DNA of 64,000 nt from positions 37,490 through 101,489 of the forward strand of contig CAVPHF010000041.1 of assembly GCA_963704155.1 (NCBI GenBank), read 5' to 3'. The DNA comes from Thiohalocapsa sp963704155. GTDB lineage: Bacteria; Pseudomonadota; Gammaproteobacteria; Chromatiales; Chromatiaceae. The position numbers were made by a program, and so were the translations under genes. The notes beneath the pieces were generated by a model. That model was not told the DNA's origin, searched no databases, and worked only from the letters and a program-made list of their open reading frames with translations. This document shows, in pieces, positions 1-8,311 of the stretch. Every line of letters starts with the position of its first letter. The stretch's first letter is position 1.

Positions 1-429
1 CAGCCCCTGGTCGTACTTGAAGCCGAACTGTCCGAAGAGATTGACGTCGGCAAAGCCATGGGTGTCGAAACCGCCGTCCTCGTCCACCTTGCTGTGATAG
101 GGCAAAAAGACGTAACCGGACAGCCAGGACTGGAACCCGTACCCGATGCCGAGCATCCAGTAGTTGGCGTAATCGCTTTCCGGGTTTTTCGGGTCCGGAT
201 CGAAGGTCTTGTATTTGGCATGATCGAGCTTGGCGTAGAGCAATGTGCTGCCCTTTGGCAAGGTAGCCGAGGTCGCCATCTCGATGGGTGCACCGGGGCC
301 TTCCAGCGCCGCCGCGCCGAGACCGGCCACGCCATGATGGGCAGCGGCCTTGCCGCTGCCGAGCGCCAGCAAGGCCAGCGCAATGATCCTCCGCCCGTTG
401 CGTGCTCGGCCGAGTGCGCGGTTCCTCAT
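1..429 (-). CDS. Outer-membrane transporter-like protein, C-terminus beyond the window
   Basis: Reading leftward from an ATG at 429, this frame is open to the window edge (143 codons). A basic N-terminus and hydrophobic stretch (residues about 14-30, ending KAAAHH) look like a signal peptide. The rest has the alternating aromatic/glycine pattern of a beta-barrel (YANYWMLGIGYGFQSW, LSGYVFLPYHSK) seen in phenol-degradation MetA-pathway-type outer-membrane proteins. Its ATG overlaps the TGA of the upstream DUF4198 gene (ATGA), so the two are probably translationally coupled. I infer an outer-membrane partner for the same substrate as the DUF4198 protein; the substrate is not visible in the sequence. 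Confidence 0.7.
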   Translation of the reverse strand, partial: MRNRALGRARNGRRIIALALLALGSGKAAAHHGVAGLGAAALEGPGAPIEMATSATLPKGSTLLYAKLDHAKYKTFDPDPKNPESDYANYWMLGIGYGFQSWLSGYVFLPYHSKVDEDGGFDTHGFADVNLFGQFGFKYDQGL

Positions 430-1142
430 GGCTGGCGCCCTCTAGGCAGTTCGAAGATAAGGGCCGCGGAGCGCACCAGCTTGTCAGTGCCGGGCTCCGT
501 GGAAGGCTCGTCGATACTGGCGGAGATGACCTGGGTGCCGCCGTGACGAAGACGGATGTTGATCCGCCCATCGCGGCCCGTCATGCCACGTGTACTGCCG
601 TCGTAGGCGACTGCGACACCCTCACGCGGTTGCCTCTTCCAGGTCACCTGCAGGCGCAGCTTATCGCCGGGGTGAAGTCGCCGCGGATCATCGCGGCTGA
701 CCAATTCCAGCCCGTCAGACAGCGGACGCTCCAGCGCCGGCATCCAGGTTTCGATCAGCTTCACGCCCTCGATTGCCTGCCAGCTCCGAAGCGCACCCTT
801 GACCTCGTTGCGCGGCTGGTTCTTCGTGCCGAGCAGGGTCTGCGTCCAATGCCCGGAGTCGGCCTCGACCAGCACCGCCGCACATGGCCCGGAGATGCGC
901 AGCGGATAAACCGCTTCGGGTGTCACGCGTTTGGTCCGGCCCGACGCGGTGACACAAAGGACACGCTGAACGATGGCGGAATCATAGGGTACGATCGCCT
1001 CGCCCTTGTGCTGCGAAAAGCGATGACCACGAAAGAGCAGATAATCCGAGCCGTCGGCCTCGAGCCAGTAGTCGTGCGCGGCGGCAGCCGAGGTGAGCAA
1101 TAGTAGACCGACCGCAACGACGGATAGCAAAGGGCGTCTCAT
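426..1142 (-). CDS. DUF4198 periplasmic protein (NikK-like, metal uptake)
   Basis: 238 residues with a clear signal peptide (MRRPLLSVVAVGLLLLTSA, cleavage near AAAHD). The mature start HDYWLEADG is typical of DUF4198/COG5266 proteins, which are periplasmic and often sit with energy-coupling-factor nickel or cobalt transporters (NikK of NikKMLQO systems). The middle holds paired beta-strand segments and an Ig-like C-terminal half (GVAVAYDGSTRGMTGRDGRINIRL). A GAGG ribosome site lies about 8 bases before the ATG. The gene is first in an operon with the outer-membrane protein at 1-429 and lies 17 bases downstream of a NikR-box-like palindrome, which supports a nickel role. Cobalt or another metal cannot be excluded. 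Confidence 0.75.
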   Translation of the reverse strand: MRRPLLSVVAVGLLLLTSAAAAHDYWLEADGSDYLLFRGHRFSQHKGEAIVPYDSAIVQRVLCVTASGRTKRVTPEAVYPLRISGPCAAVLVEADSGHWTQTLLGTKNQPRNEVKGALRSWQAIEGVKLIETWMPALERPLSDGLELVSRDDPRRLHPGDKLRLQVTWKRQPREGVAVAYDGSTRGMTGRDGRINIRLRHGGTQVISASIDEPSTEPGTDKLVRSAALIFELPRGRQP

Positions 1143-1157
1143 GCGCGACCTCGCCGA

Positions 1158-1184
1158 ATATGACGTTTTTATTTTTCGTCATAC
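1158..1184. promoter_or_regulatory. NikR-box-like inverted repeat
   Basis: The arms TATGACG (1159-1165) and CGTCATA (1177-1183) are perfect reverse complements separated by an AT-rich 11-base spacer. The enterobacterial NikR operator is GTATGA-N16-TCATAC with inner CG pairs; here the arms match and the spacing is one base shorter. It sits 17-41 bases upstream of the DUF4198 start. Nickel-responsive repression is inferred. Confidence 0.5.
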
Positions 1185-1350
1185 TAGCCTTGGCGTCGCC
1201 GTGAACGCAACCCGTTCGTAACGGTCCAGAGGAAACGAGGAATGCGCGAGTTCGAGATGCTAGGCTTTGGCGATGACACCAAGCAATCGATATAGACGCG
1301 AAACGGAGCACCATGCGATGGGTCCGCCCAAGATCGACAGGAGAACCATG

Positions 1351-2535
1351 ATGCAGACAAGAACAGAGCCTAGTCGTAACCGCGGCGCCGCCGTCGCGGC
1401 GCTGGTCGCCGTGTCGCTGGCCGGCTGCTCGCCGCAGGTCGGCTCGATCGAAGCGAGCGGCGATGTGCCGGAGGCCAGCGGTTGGCGCAGCGAGCTGGTG
1501 ACAGGCGGACTGGTCCATCCCTGGTCCATCGCCTGGCTTCCGGACGGCTCGGCGCTGATCACCGAGCGACCGGGCAGACTGCGTCTGCTCAGCGACGATG
1601 GCCGGCTCGACCCGGAACCGATCAGTGGCCTACCCAAAGTGTGCACCGACTGCGGCCAGGGTGGACTGCTGGATGTCGCACTGCATCCCGACTTCGCGCA
1701 AAACCGGCTGGTCTACCTGACCTTCGCCGAGGGCACCCGCGATGCGAACCGCACTGCACTGGCGAGAGGGCGGCTCGACGGCAAGCGGCTGCGCGATGTC
1801 GAGGTGGTCTTCCGCAATGCCGACAGCAAATCCGGCGGTCAGCACTTCGGTTCGCGCCTGGTCTGGCTCGCCGACAAGACCTTGCTGATGAGTATCGGTG
1901 ACGGCGGCAATCCGCCGACGGCCTTCGACGGCGACGTCATCCGCAAGCAGGCGCAGAACCTCGGCACCCACTTCGGTAAGGTCGTGCGCCTGACCGAGGA
2001 TGGCGGGACGCCGCCGGACAATCCCTTTGTCGACGAGCCCGGCGCCAAACCCGAGATCTACAGCTACGGTCACCGGAATATCCAGGGCATGGTGCGCGAC
2101 GCGGCCAGCGGGCAAGTCTGGGCCAACGAGCACGGCTCACGCGGCGGCGACGAGCTGAATCGGATCGAGGCCGGCAACAACTACGGCTGGCCCGAGGTCA
2201 CCTACAGCATGGAATATTCCGGACCGCGCATCTCAGATGAAACCAGCCGTCCCGGCGTCACCCAGCCGGTTGTGGTGTGGACGCCGTCGAAGGCGCCGAG
2301 CGGCTTGGCCGTCTATACGGGCCCGGAGTTTCCCGCCTGGCAGGGCGACCTGTTCAGCGGCGCACTCAAATTCCAAGAGGTGCGATGGCTCGACCTCGAG
2401 GGTGGGCGCATCGTCGGCGAACAGAAGCTCAGCATTGGCCAACGCGTGCGCGACGTCCGCCAGGGCCCGGACGGGGGCCTCTACGTATTGACTGATGAGG
2501 CAGACGGGCAACTACTGCGGATCGTGCCGGATTAA
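1351..2535 (+). CDS. PQQ-dependent sugar dehydrogenase, lipoprotein
   Basis: A soluble-glucose/aldose-dehydrogenase-type six-bladed beta-propeller that oxidises sugars with PQQ in the periplasm. Visible signatures are LPDGSALITERPGRL, GQGGLLDVALHPDF, YSYGHRNIQGM (the His expected at the active site), HGSRGGDELN and NNYGWPEV, in the family order. The N-terminus is a lipoprotein signal peptide with lipobox LAGC. An AGGAG at 1339-1343 decides the start: ATG 1351 is 7 bases away, ATG 1348 only 4; an in-frame ATG at 1267 has no such site. Length (394 residues) is normal. It stands alone, divergent from the DUF4198 operon. Substrate is unknown. Confidence 0.9.
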   Translation: MQTRTEPSRNRGAAVAALVAVSLAGCSPQVGSIEASGDVPEASGWRSELVTGGLVHPWSIAWLPDGSALITERPGRLRLLSDDGRLDPEPISGLPKVCTDCGQGGLLDVALHPDFAQNRLVYLTFAEGTRDANRTALARGRLDGKRLRDVEVVFRNADSKSGGQHFGSRLVWLADKTLLMSIGDGGNPPTAFDGDVIRKQAQNLGTHFGKVVRLTEDGGTPPDNPFVDEPGAKPEIYSYGHRNIQGMVRDAASGQVWANEHGSRGGDELNRIEAGNNYGWPEVTYSMEYSGPRISDETSRPGVTQPVVVWTPSKAPSGLAVYTGPEFPAWQGDLFSGALKFQEVRWLDLEGGRIVGEQKLSIGQRVRDVRQGPDGGLYVLTDEADGQLLRIVPD

Positions 2536-2635
2536 GCTGCTTGAGGCCGGAGGAGTTGTTTGGATGCCTCAGGTCTAGGTCGACTCAAAGGCTAGAGTAG
2601 AGAGAGCACCGCGTACCGAGCACCGAGGGCTGAGG

Positions 2636-4198
2636 TCAGCCGCCTGGCATTGTGCCCTCGGCTAACGCGGCGGAACTACCGCCGAACTGCGCCACCAACT
2701 CCAGCATGGCGCGCGCCTTGATGGCGATCTCGTCCCACTCGGCCTCGCAGCGCGAGTCGGCCACTAGACCGCCGCCAGCCAAGAAGGTCAGGCGCGCCTC
2801 GCCACGCGGCCCTCCGACAGCCGCGCCCTCGACCGACAAGGTTCGGATGGCGATGTTGCTGTCCATGGCGCCGTCGAAGCCCAGGTAGCCGATACTGCCG
2901 CAATAGACGCCGCGCGCCTCGCCCTCAAGCTCATCAATGATCTGCATGGCCCGCAGTTTGGGCGCACCGGTGATGGAACCGCCCGGAAAGCAGCAGCGCA
3001 GCAAGGTCAAGGCATCGGCATCCGACCGCAGGCGGCCGTTCACCGTGCTGACCAGATGGTGCACGCCGGCGAAGGACTCCACATCGAAGAGACGCGGTAC
3101 CTGCACGCTGCCGAGCGCGCAGCAACGGCCGAGGTCGTTCCTCAGCAGGTCCACGATCATGAGGTTCTCGGCGCGGTCCTTGAGGCTTGCAGCAAGCGCG
3201 GCGGCCAGCGCGCGGTCGCGCACTGGGTCACTGTCGCGGCGCATCGTGCCCTTGATCGGATCGGTGGCGACCGCGCCGTCGCGCACCGCCAGGAATCGCT
3301 CAGGTGAAGCGCTCAACACGACCATGCCCGGCGTGTTCAGATAGGCGGCGAAGGGCGCTGGGTTGATCGCGCGCAGGTGCAGGTAGGCTCGCCACGGATC
3401 GCCGCGTACCGGCGCGGAAAAGCGACGCGCCAGGTTAACCTGATAGCAATCTCCGGCCTGGATATAGCGCTGGGCTCGGTCGAAACGCTCGCGGTAGGCG
3501 GCGCGATCGAGATTGCTGGTCAACTCACCGACGACAGCGAACGGGCCGGGTTCCACCGCTGAGCGAAGCCGCGTGCCTTGTCCGGTGCCGGCCAAGGCCG
3601 CCGCGCGCAGCCGCAGACGGCCCGGATGCCCCTGCGCGCTCAGGCCCGATGCCGCCCAGCCGACCAGCCGCGTGCTCTGCTCGACATGGTCGGTTACCAG
3701 CGCCCAGTCATAGATGCCAACGGCCATCTGCGGCCGCTCAATAGGCAGCGCGGACCTCAGGCCAAGCCGCTCGAAGCGGCGCGCGAGATCATAACCGTAC
3801 CAGCCGATGGCACCGCCGATGAAGGGCAGCGCAGGGTGCGCCGCCCGAACCGGACCGAGCGCCTCTCGCAAGACGTCGAGCGGGTCGGCATCGCTATGGC
3901 GGATTCCGCGGGCGGAGTGCAAGCGGGTGAGCGGGCCATTGCTGGTGAGCGTGACTCGCGGGAGAGCGACCAGGATATCGAAGCGTCCACCCCCGGCGCC
4001 GCCGGCACCGCTGTCGAGCAACATCGACCAGGGCTCGGCGGCGATCTCGGCAAAGGCCTCGGCACTGTCGCGCCGGTACGGCAAGGATTCGACAAAGAGG
4101 CGCGGCGTTTCGCTGTCGCAGACGGCGGATGACCTCTGTCTACAGGCTGCCGCGGCCCCTGAGCCCCCGGCCGCCTGAGCCCCCGGCGAGGCCGGCAT
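2636..4198 (-). CDS. pabB: Aminodeoxychorismate synthase component I
   Basis: Catalyses chorismate plus ammonia to 4-amino-4-deoxychorismate for folate synthesis, with glutamine amidotransferase PabA (not in the window). The C-terminal chorismate-binding domain has DPIKGTMRR, whose lysine marks PabB rather than TrpE (PIAGT), then NLMIVDLLRNDLG, PGGSITGAPKLRAMQIID and the GYLGFDGAMDSNIAIRT block. The frame opens at a TTG (4219) overlapping the glgA stop by 8 bases; I prefer ATG 4198 because the first residues are low-complexity Ala/Gly, and either leaves an unconserved N-terminal tail. Same strand and 13 bases behind glgA, so probably cotranscribed. Confidence 0.9.
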   Translation of the reverse strand: MPASPGAQAAGGSGAAAACRQRSSAVCDSETPRLFVESLPYRRDSAEAFAEIAAEPWSMLLDSGAGGAGGGRFDILVALPRVTLTSNGPLTRLHSARGIRHSDADPLDVLREALGPVRAAHPALPFIGGAIGWYGYDLARRFERLGLRSALPIERPQMAVGIYDWALVTDHVEQSTRLVGWAASGLSAQGHPGRLRLRAAALAGTGQGTRLRSAVEPGPFAVVGELTSNLDRAAYRERFDRAQRYIQAGDCYQVNLARRFSAPVRGDPWRAYLHLRAINPAPFAAYLNTPGMVVLSASPERFLAVRDGAVATDPIKGTMRRDSDPVRDRALAAALAASLKDRAENLMIVDLLRNDLGRCCALGSVQVPRLFDVESFAGVHHLVSTVNGRLRSDADALTLLRCCFPGGSITGAPKLRAMQIIDELEGEARGVYCGSIGYLGFDGAMDSNIAIRTLSVEGAAVGGPRGEARLTFLAGGGLVADSRCEAEWDEIAIKARAMLELVAQFGGSSAALAEGTMPGG

Positions 4199-4211
4199 CG
4201 GCCAGGACTCG

Positions 4212-5681
4212 CTAGCCAACGCGAATGTGCTGGTAGATGTCGAGATAACGCTGCGCCGGCCGGCCCCAGGAATTGTCCATGCGCATGCCGTTCAGGCGCA
4301 GCTGGCGGAAGTAGTCCGGGTGTTGCTTCCAGAGACCGATCGCGCGCCCAAGGGCGGACTCCAGTCCGGCATAGGTCGGATCATCGAAGACGTAGCCATT
4401 GCGCTCGGCGAACGGGCGATCGCTGTAATTTGCGTCGAACACCGTGTCGGCCAGACCGCCGACCCGCCGCGCCACCGGCACACAGCCATACTTCATAGCA
4501 ATCATCTGCGTCAGCCCGCAGGGCTCATAGAGGCTGGGGATCAGGATGAGGTCGGCGCCTGCATAGATCAGGTGTGCCAATTCCTCGTCGTAACCCACCT
4601 CTAGATGGCAGTCGGCGTTGCCATCCATGTCTTGCTGGATACGCTCAAAGTCGGCATGCACGGCGGGGTCCATCGCGCTGCCCAGCAGCACGACCTGGCA
4701 GCCCTGCTCCAGTGCGTAGAAGATGCCGTGACGAATCAATTCAACGCCCTTTTGCCGCTCAAGCCGGGTAACGACGGCGACCAGCGGCTTGCGCGTGTCC
4801 GCAAGGCCGGTGCGCTCGCGCAGCGCAACCCGGCAGTCCGCCTTTCGCTCCAGGTCATCCGGACCAAAGTGACAGGGGATCAGCGGGTCGGTCAGCGGGT
4901 TCCAGGTCGCGTAATCGATGCCGTTCAATACACCGCCGAACTTGTGGTCGTGACGCCGCAGCACCTCTTGCAGACCGACGCCTTGCTCGGTGTGCTGGAT
5001 CTCCCAAGCGTAGCGCGGCGATACCGTGGTGACGAAGTTCGAGAACACGATCCCGCCCTTCAGCAGGTTGACCTCATTGGGATTGCCCGCGTCCTGGAGC
5101 CGGTCCGGGGTCATCAACCGGCTCACGTCGAGACCGTTCATGTGCAGCACTTGGGGGCCCGTCCACCCCTGATAGCCAAGGTTATGCAGCGAGAAGCAAA
5201 CCCGTGTAGCGTCCATGCCGAGCCGGGCATAGATCTCGAACAACAAGACAGGTATCAGACCCGTCTGCCAGTCGTTGCAATGGATGATGTCCGGGCGCCT
5301 GCCGCTCTTGAACAGAAATTCCATCAATGCCCGCGAAAAGAACGCAAAGCGCTCGTGATCATCGGACTCGCCGTAGATCCGCCCACGGTTGAAGAACGCA
5401 TGCTCGGAATGCGATTCGATGAAGAAGCAGCTCAGACCATCGACCTCGCCATGCTCAACGTCGCAACGGATCTGGCGGTCATAAAACGGCACCCACAGAT
5501 CCGTGAATACCCTTTGCAAGCCTTGCACATGGTCGAGGCGCATGCTGTCGTACTTGGGCAGAACGATCTCCACCGATTGACCGCGAAGCGCCAGCTCGCG
5601 CGATAGGCCGTGCGCGAAGTCGCCGAGTCCACCGGCCTTGGCAACGGGTGCACACTCTGGGCTGGCCATGATGATCTGCAT
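4212..5681 (-). CDS. glgA: Glycogen synthase (ADP-glucose type)
   Basis: Transfers glucose from ADP-glucose to the growing alpha-1,4-glucan of glycogen. GT5 hallmarks are present: KAGGLGDF near the N-terminus (ADP-glucose binding), HCNDWQTGL, the FVTTVSPRYAWEI region and PSLYEPCGLTQMIAMKYG, which holds the catalytic E-x7-E pair. ATG 5681 is chosen because AGGA lies 8 bases before it and the product then begins MQIIMASPECAPVAKAGG, as in the family; an upstream in-frame ATG (5711) adds ten unconserved residues. 489 residues is the normal size. The DUF4912 gene upstream on the same strand is a frequent companion of glucan-synthesis genes. Confidence 0.95.
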   Translation of the reverse strand: MQIIMASPECAPVAKAGGLGDFAHGLSRELALRGQSVEIVLPKYDSMRLDHVQGLQRVFTDLWVPFYDRQIRCDVEHGEVDGLSCFFIESHSEHAFFNRGRIYGESDDHERFAFFSRALMEFLFKSGRRPDIIHCNDWQTGLIPVLLFEIYARLGMDATRVCFSLHNLGYQGWTGPQVLHMNGLDVSRLMTPDRLQDAGNPNEVNLLKGGIVFSNFVTTVSPRYAWEIQHTEQGVGLQEVLRRHDHKFGGVLNGIDYATWNPLTDPLIPCHFGPDDLERKADCRVALRERTGLADTRKPLVAVVTRLERQKGVELIRHGIFYALEQGCQVVLLGSAMDPAVHADFERIQQDMDGNADCHLEVGYDEELAHLIYAGADLILIPSLYEPCGLTQMIAMKYGCVPVARRVGGLADTVFDANYSDRPFAERNGYVFDDPTYAGLESALGRAIGLWKQHPDYFRQLRLNGMRMDNSWGRPAQRYLDIYQHIRVG

Positions 5682-5827
5682 GCAGCTATCCTGGATTGGA
5701 TGTCTAGTCAATTGAGTGCTGCCGAGCCTCGACGGACGGTCCGGGCACCGCGGCTACTGGGATACCGGCTTAGCCATTTGCTTGAATCCATTCTCTGGGC
5801 TCTGCTCGGACCGCAGCGGGAACCGGC

Positions 5828-6922
5828 TCAGATGTCGGACTCGCCATCTTCGCGCTCGCGGGCGACCACCGGCAGTTCGGGCAAGCCAGATAACAAGGTC
5901 ATGACCAAGTCCGGATCATCGATTGGCAGTCGAAAAACAAAGCGCCCGCCGCTGCCGATCTGATACCGATGGCCGCCGAGGTCCAGAAACGCGCCCGGTG
6001 CGCCGCTTCCGGAAACCACCAGTTCGGCATGGATCTCGGCACCGTCATCCGCGTGCGCACGACGTATCGGTCCGCTGCCGGCCCGAATTCGACCAGACGG
6101 CCCATCGATTCCCGGGGCCTCCACGACGCCATCGGCTCCATCGACCTCATGGCCAATTGCCTGCTCGACCGTCGTCGGCACAGTCGTGTCCCCGCTGCTC
6201 ACAGGGTCCGGCATCCGATCGAATTGGCCCTCCGAACCGATGCCGGCGTCGACCCGATCGAATACAGATTGGTCCGAAGCTTGATCCGCCAGGGCACGAA
6301 AGGCCTCTAGGCGGGGTTCTACTCGGCCGATCACATCCGCGGCCGGGCGAGCCTGACGCACGTCCATCGCGGGTAACAGTGGCGGCTCGACATCCGCTGT
6401 CGGCGACGCATGCAGAAAAGCAGCCCCAACCGGTCTGGCCGCCTGCAGGCGATTGGAGCGCGCCACGAGCACCCAACCGCCAGTGGGACTGATCAAGCCG
6501 ATCTCCGCCATCAGCAATCCTTCGCCGCCTTGATCATAGCGTGCGACACCATCAGCCCCGGCCTCGTCCGCCGGCAAGGGCGCGTCGGCAATCATCAGGG
6601 CCTTGCCGCCATCATCCACTTTCAGCAGGCGTAATTGCGCCATCGGCGACGCTGCGTTGCCAAAGACCGCCCGGGCGTGCTCGAGTGCCTCGGGTTGCAG
6701 GTGCCAGCGTAGATCCAGACCGCCGCTTTCCGTTTGGTACAGCACGAAACGGGTAACGTCCGAGGTTTCCGGAAACGCCCTCGAGTCCGGCTCGCCGGTC
6801 GCTGCGATCAGCGTCCGATCATTTGGCGGCTCGGCCAGCGAATCGCCAGACAGGTTCTCTACGTCCGGCACAGGCACCGGACCCCGCTCAATCGGCACGC
6901 CCGCACCCCCATCCCGCGGCAT
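5828..6922 (-). CDS. DUF4912 domain protein, glycogen-cluster partner
   Basis: 364 residues without signal peptide or membrane segment. Residues about 58-160 match DUF4912: LDLRWHLQPEALEHARAVFG, a short beta-rich stretch, then LLMAEIGLISPTGGWVLVARS. A second conserved piece at the C-terminus (ELVVSGSGAPGAFLDLGG followed by GGRFVFRLPIDD) is also typical of these proteins; the section between is acidic and low in complexity. DUF4912 genes commonly sit beside glgA and GH57 branching enzymes, so a glucan-binding or regulatory role is plausible but unproven. The ATG is the first possible start after an in-frame TGA; no good ribosome site is visible. Confidence 0.75.
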   Translation of the reverse strand: MPRDGGAGVPIERGPVPVPDVENLSGDSLAEPPNDRTLIAATGEPDSRAFPETSDVTRFVLYQTESGGLDLRWHLQPEALEHARAVFGNAASPMAQLRLLKVDDGGKALMIADAPLPADEAGADGVARYDQGGEGLLMAEIGLISPTGGWVLVARSNRLQAARPVGAAFLHASPTADVEPPLLPAMDVRQARPAADVIGRVEPRLEAFRALADQASDQSVFDRVDAGIGSEGQFDRMPDPVSSGDTTVPTTVEQAIGHEVDGADGVVEAPGIDGPSGRIRAGSGPIRRAHADDGAEIHAELVVSGSGAPGAFLDLGGHRYQIGSGGRFVFRLPIDDPDLVMTLLSGLPELPVVAREREDGESDI

Positions 6923-7272
6923 CCGCGGACGGCTTGCTCAATATCGACTCCCGGGTGAATGCGGCAAGACAGTGGTCGCGATCATCGAATCGGTAACAAA
7001 CGGCGGACAAGCCTGTAATTGTGCCTGATCATATGGGGAAAAGACCATCGGCGCGGCACCGACAGTGCGGCCAAAGCCGTTTGTTCGGTCCAGCCCCGAC
7101 GGTCGCAGCAGCAAGCTCACACGGGTGGCATGGCGGCTGTCGATGGAAACGCCGAGCCGCCATCGCGGACGCCGGCTCCCGGCGGATAACGCCGGCCGGG
7201 CCATTAGAGCCGCTAGGCGCTAGGAGCCATGCCTGCCAATTGCCCTTCCTAGCCGCTAGCCGCTAGCCGCTA
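6923..7272. other. Intergenic region ending in a CTAGCCG tandem repeat
   Basis: About 350 bases with no convincing gene. The last part (7249-7272) is an iterated 7-mer, CTAGCCG repeated about 3.4 times, and it runs into and supplies the TAG stop of the leftward PPK2 gene. A related motif (cgctaggcgctaggagc) lies at 7210-7228. No terminator with a T-run was found. Confidence 0.6.
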
Positions 7273-8235
7273 AACCGTAAATCGACCCTCGCGGAGCATC
7301 TGCGCTTCCATGATCTCGAGCTCGCGTGCACCGGACACCACAACCTGCGGATCGGGGACAAAGTCAAGCCCCGGGTCCAGGCGGTCATATGGCACGGCGT
7401 TGAGAATGACCTTAATCGCGTTCAATCGCGCCTTCATCTTGTTGTTGGAGCGGATGATGGTCCAGGGCGCCCAGGAGGTATGGGTCCGGCGCAACATCTC
7501 GTATTTCTGGTGCGTGAAGTCGTCCCATCGGTCCTGTGCCTGCACATCGATCTCGGAGAGTTTCCATTGGCGCAGCGTATCGGTCTTACGGCGATCGAAT
7601 CGTCTCGCCTGCTCGTCCTTGGTGACACTGAAGTAGAGCTTGACGAGAATCGTGCCTTGCCGAACAAGGTCCTTTTCGAAGCCCGTAACGCCATACATGA
7701 AGTTGTCATACTCTTCCTGCGTGCAGAAGCCGAACACGGGCTCCACCATGGCGCGGTTGTACCAGCTGCGGTCGAACAAGACCTGCTCACCCCCGTGCGG
7801 GAACTGCTCGACATAGCGCTGAAAGAACCATTGGGTGCGCTGGTGCTCCGTAGGCCGACCAAGCGCGACGACGCGATAGTGCTTTTCATTCATGTAGCGC
7901 GTGACGCGACGAATCGTCCCGCCCTTGCCGGCGGCATCGCGCCCCTCGAACAGAATGATCATGCGCTTCTTAGTCGCCTCCAGGTGCTTCTGCATCCGGA
8001 TCAACTCCGCCTGAAACGGCTTCAACGCCTGCTCGGCACGACGCTTGATCACGGCGCCGCGCGTCTCCTTCTTGACCTTCGCCAGCCGGCTGCGCATCTC
8101 GACATGTTCGGTCAGCAGTTGCTCCAGCGGCATGCGCTTGCCGTCTACCTGGACCCATTGGTCTGCCTGTTCTTCCGGGCCTTCCGCCCCTGATCGGTCG
8201 ACCGACGCCTGGATGCGCTCTTGATCCGATGCCAT
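7270..8235 (-). CDS. ppk2: Polyphosphate kinase 2 family protein
   Basis: Transfers phosphate between polyphosphate and a nucleoside di- or monophosphate. It has Walker A GRDAAGKGG, Walker B-like VLFDRSWYNRAMVEPVFGF, a lid block DEQARRFDRRKTDTLRQWKLS and SWAPWTIIRSNNK. ATG 8235 gives MASDQERIQAS, is preceded by GGAG ten bases away and yields 321 residues; the frame upstream of it is Arg/Pro-rich and non-homologous. The SWYNRA sequence and the size suggest the class I subgroup, usually ADP/GDP-phosphorylating. A second PPK2 of another subgroup lies at 51342-52262. Confidence 0.92.
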   Translation of the reverse strand: MASDQERIQASVDRSGAEGPEEQADQWVQVDGKRMPLEQLLTEHVEMRSRLAKVKKETRGAVIKRRAEQALKPFQAELIRMQKHLEATKKRMIILFEGRDAAGKGGTIRRVTRYMNEKHYRVVALGRPTEHQRTQWFFQRYVEQFPHGGEQVLFDRSWYNRAMVEPVFGFCTQEEYDNFMYGVTGFEKDLVRQGTILVKLYFSVTKDEQARRFDRRKTDTLRQWKLSEIDVQAQDRWDDFTHQKYEMLRRTHTSWAPWTIIRSNNKMKARLNAIKVILNAVPYDRLDPGLDFVPDPQVVVSGARELEIMEAQMLREGRFTV

Positions 8236-8311
8236 AAGTACCGCTCTCCGATAGGTTTGTTGCCCTGCGCATCGTACCACGGCAGGCATGCGCCGCCGGC
8301 AGCAGCAGAGC

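Noticed and set aside
4605..5606. Long plus-strand open frame opposite glgA (also 61670-63004 opposite the sulfatase and 45990-47291 beside the LysM gene)
   Set aside because: Antisense or out-of-frame shadows of real genes at high GC. No domain match by eye, no ribosome site, and biased Arg/Ala/Pro composition.
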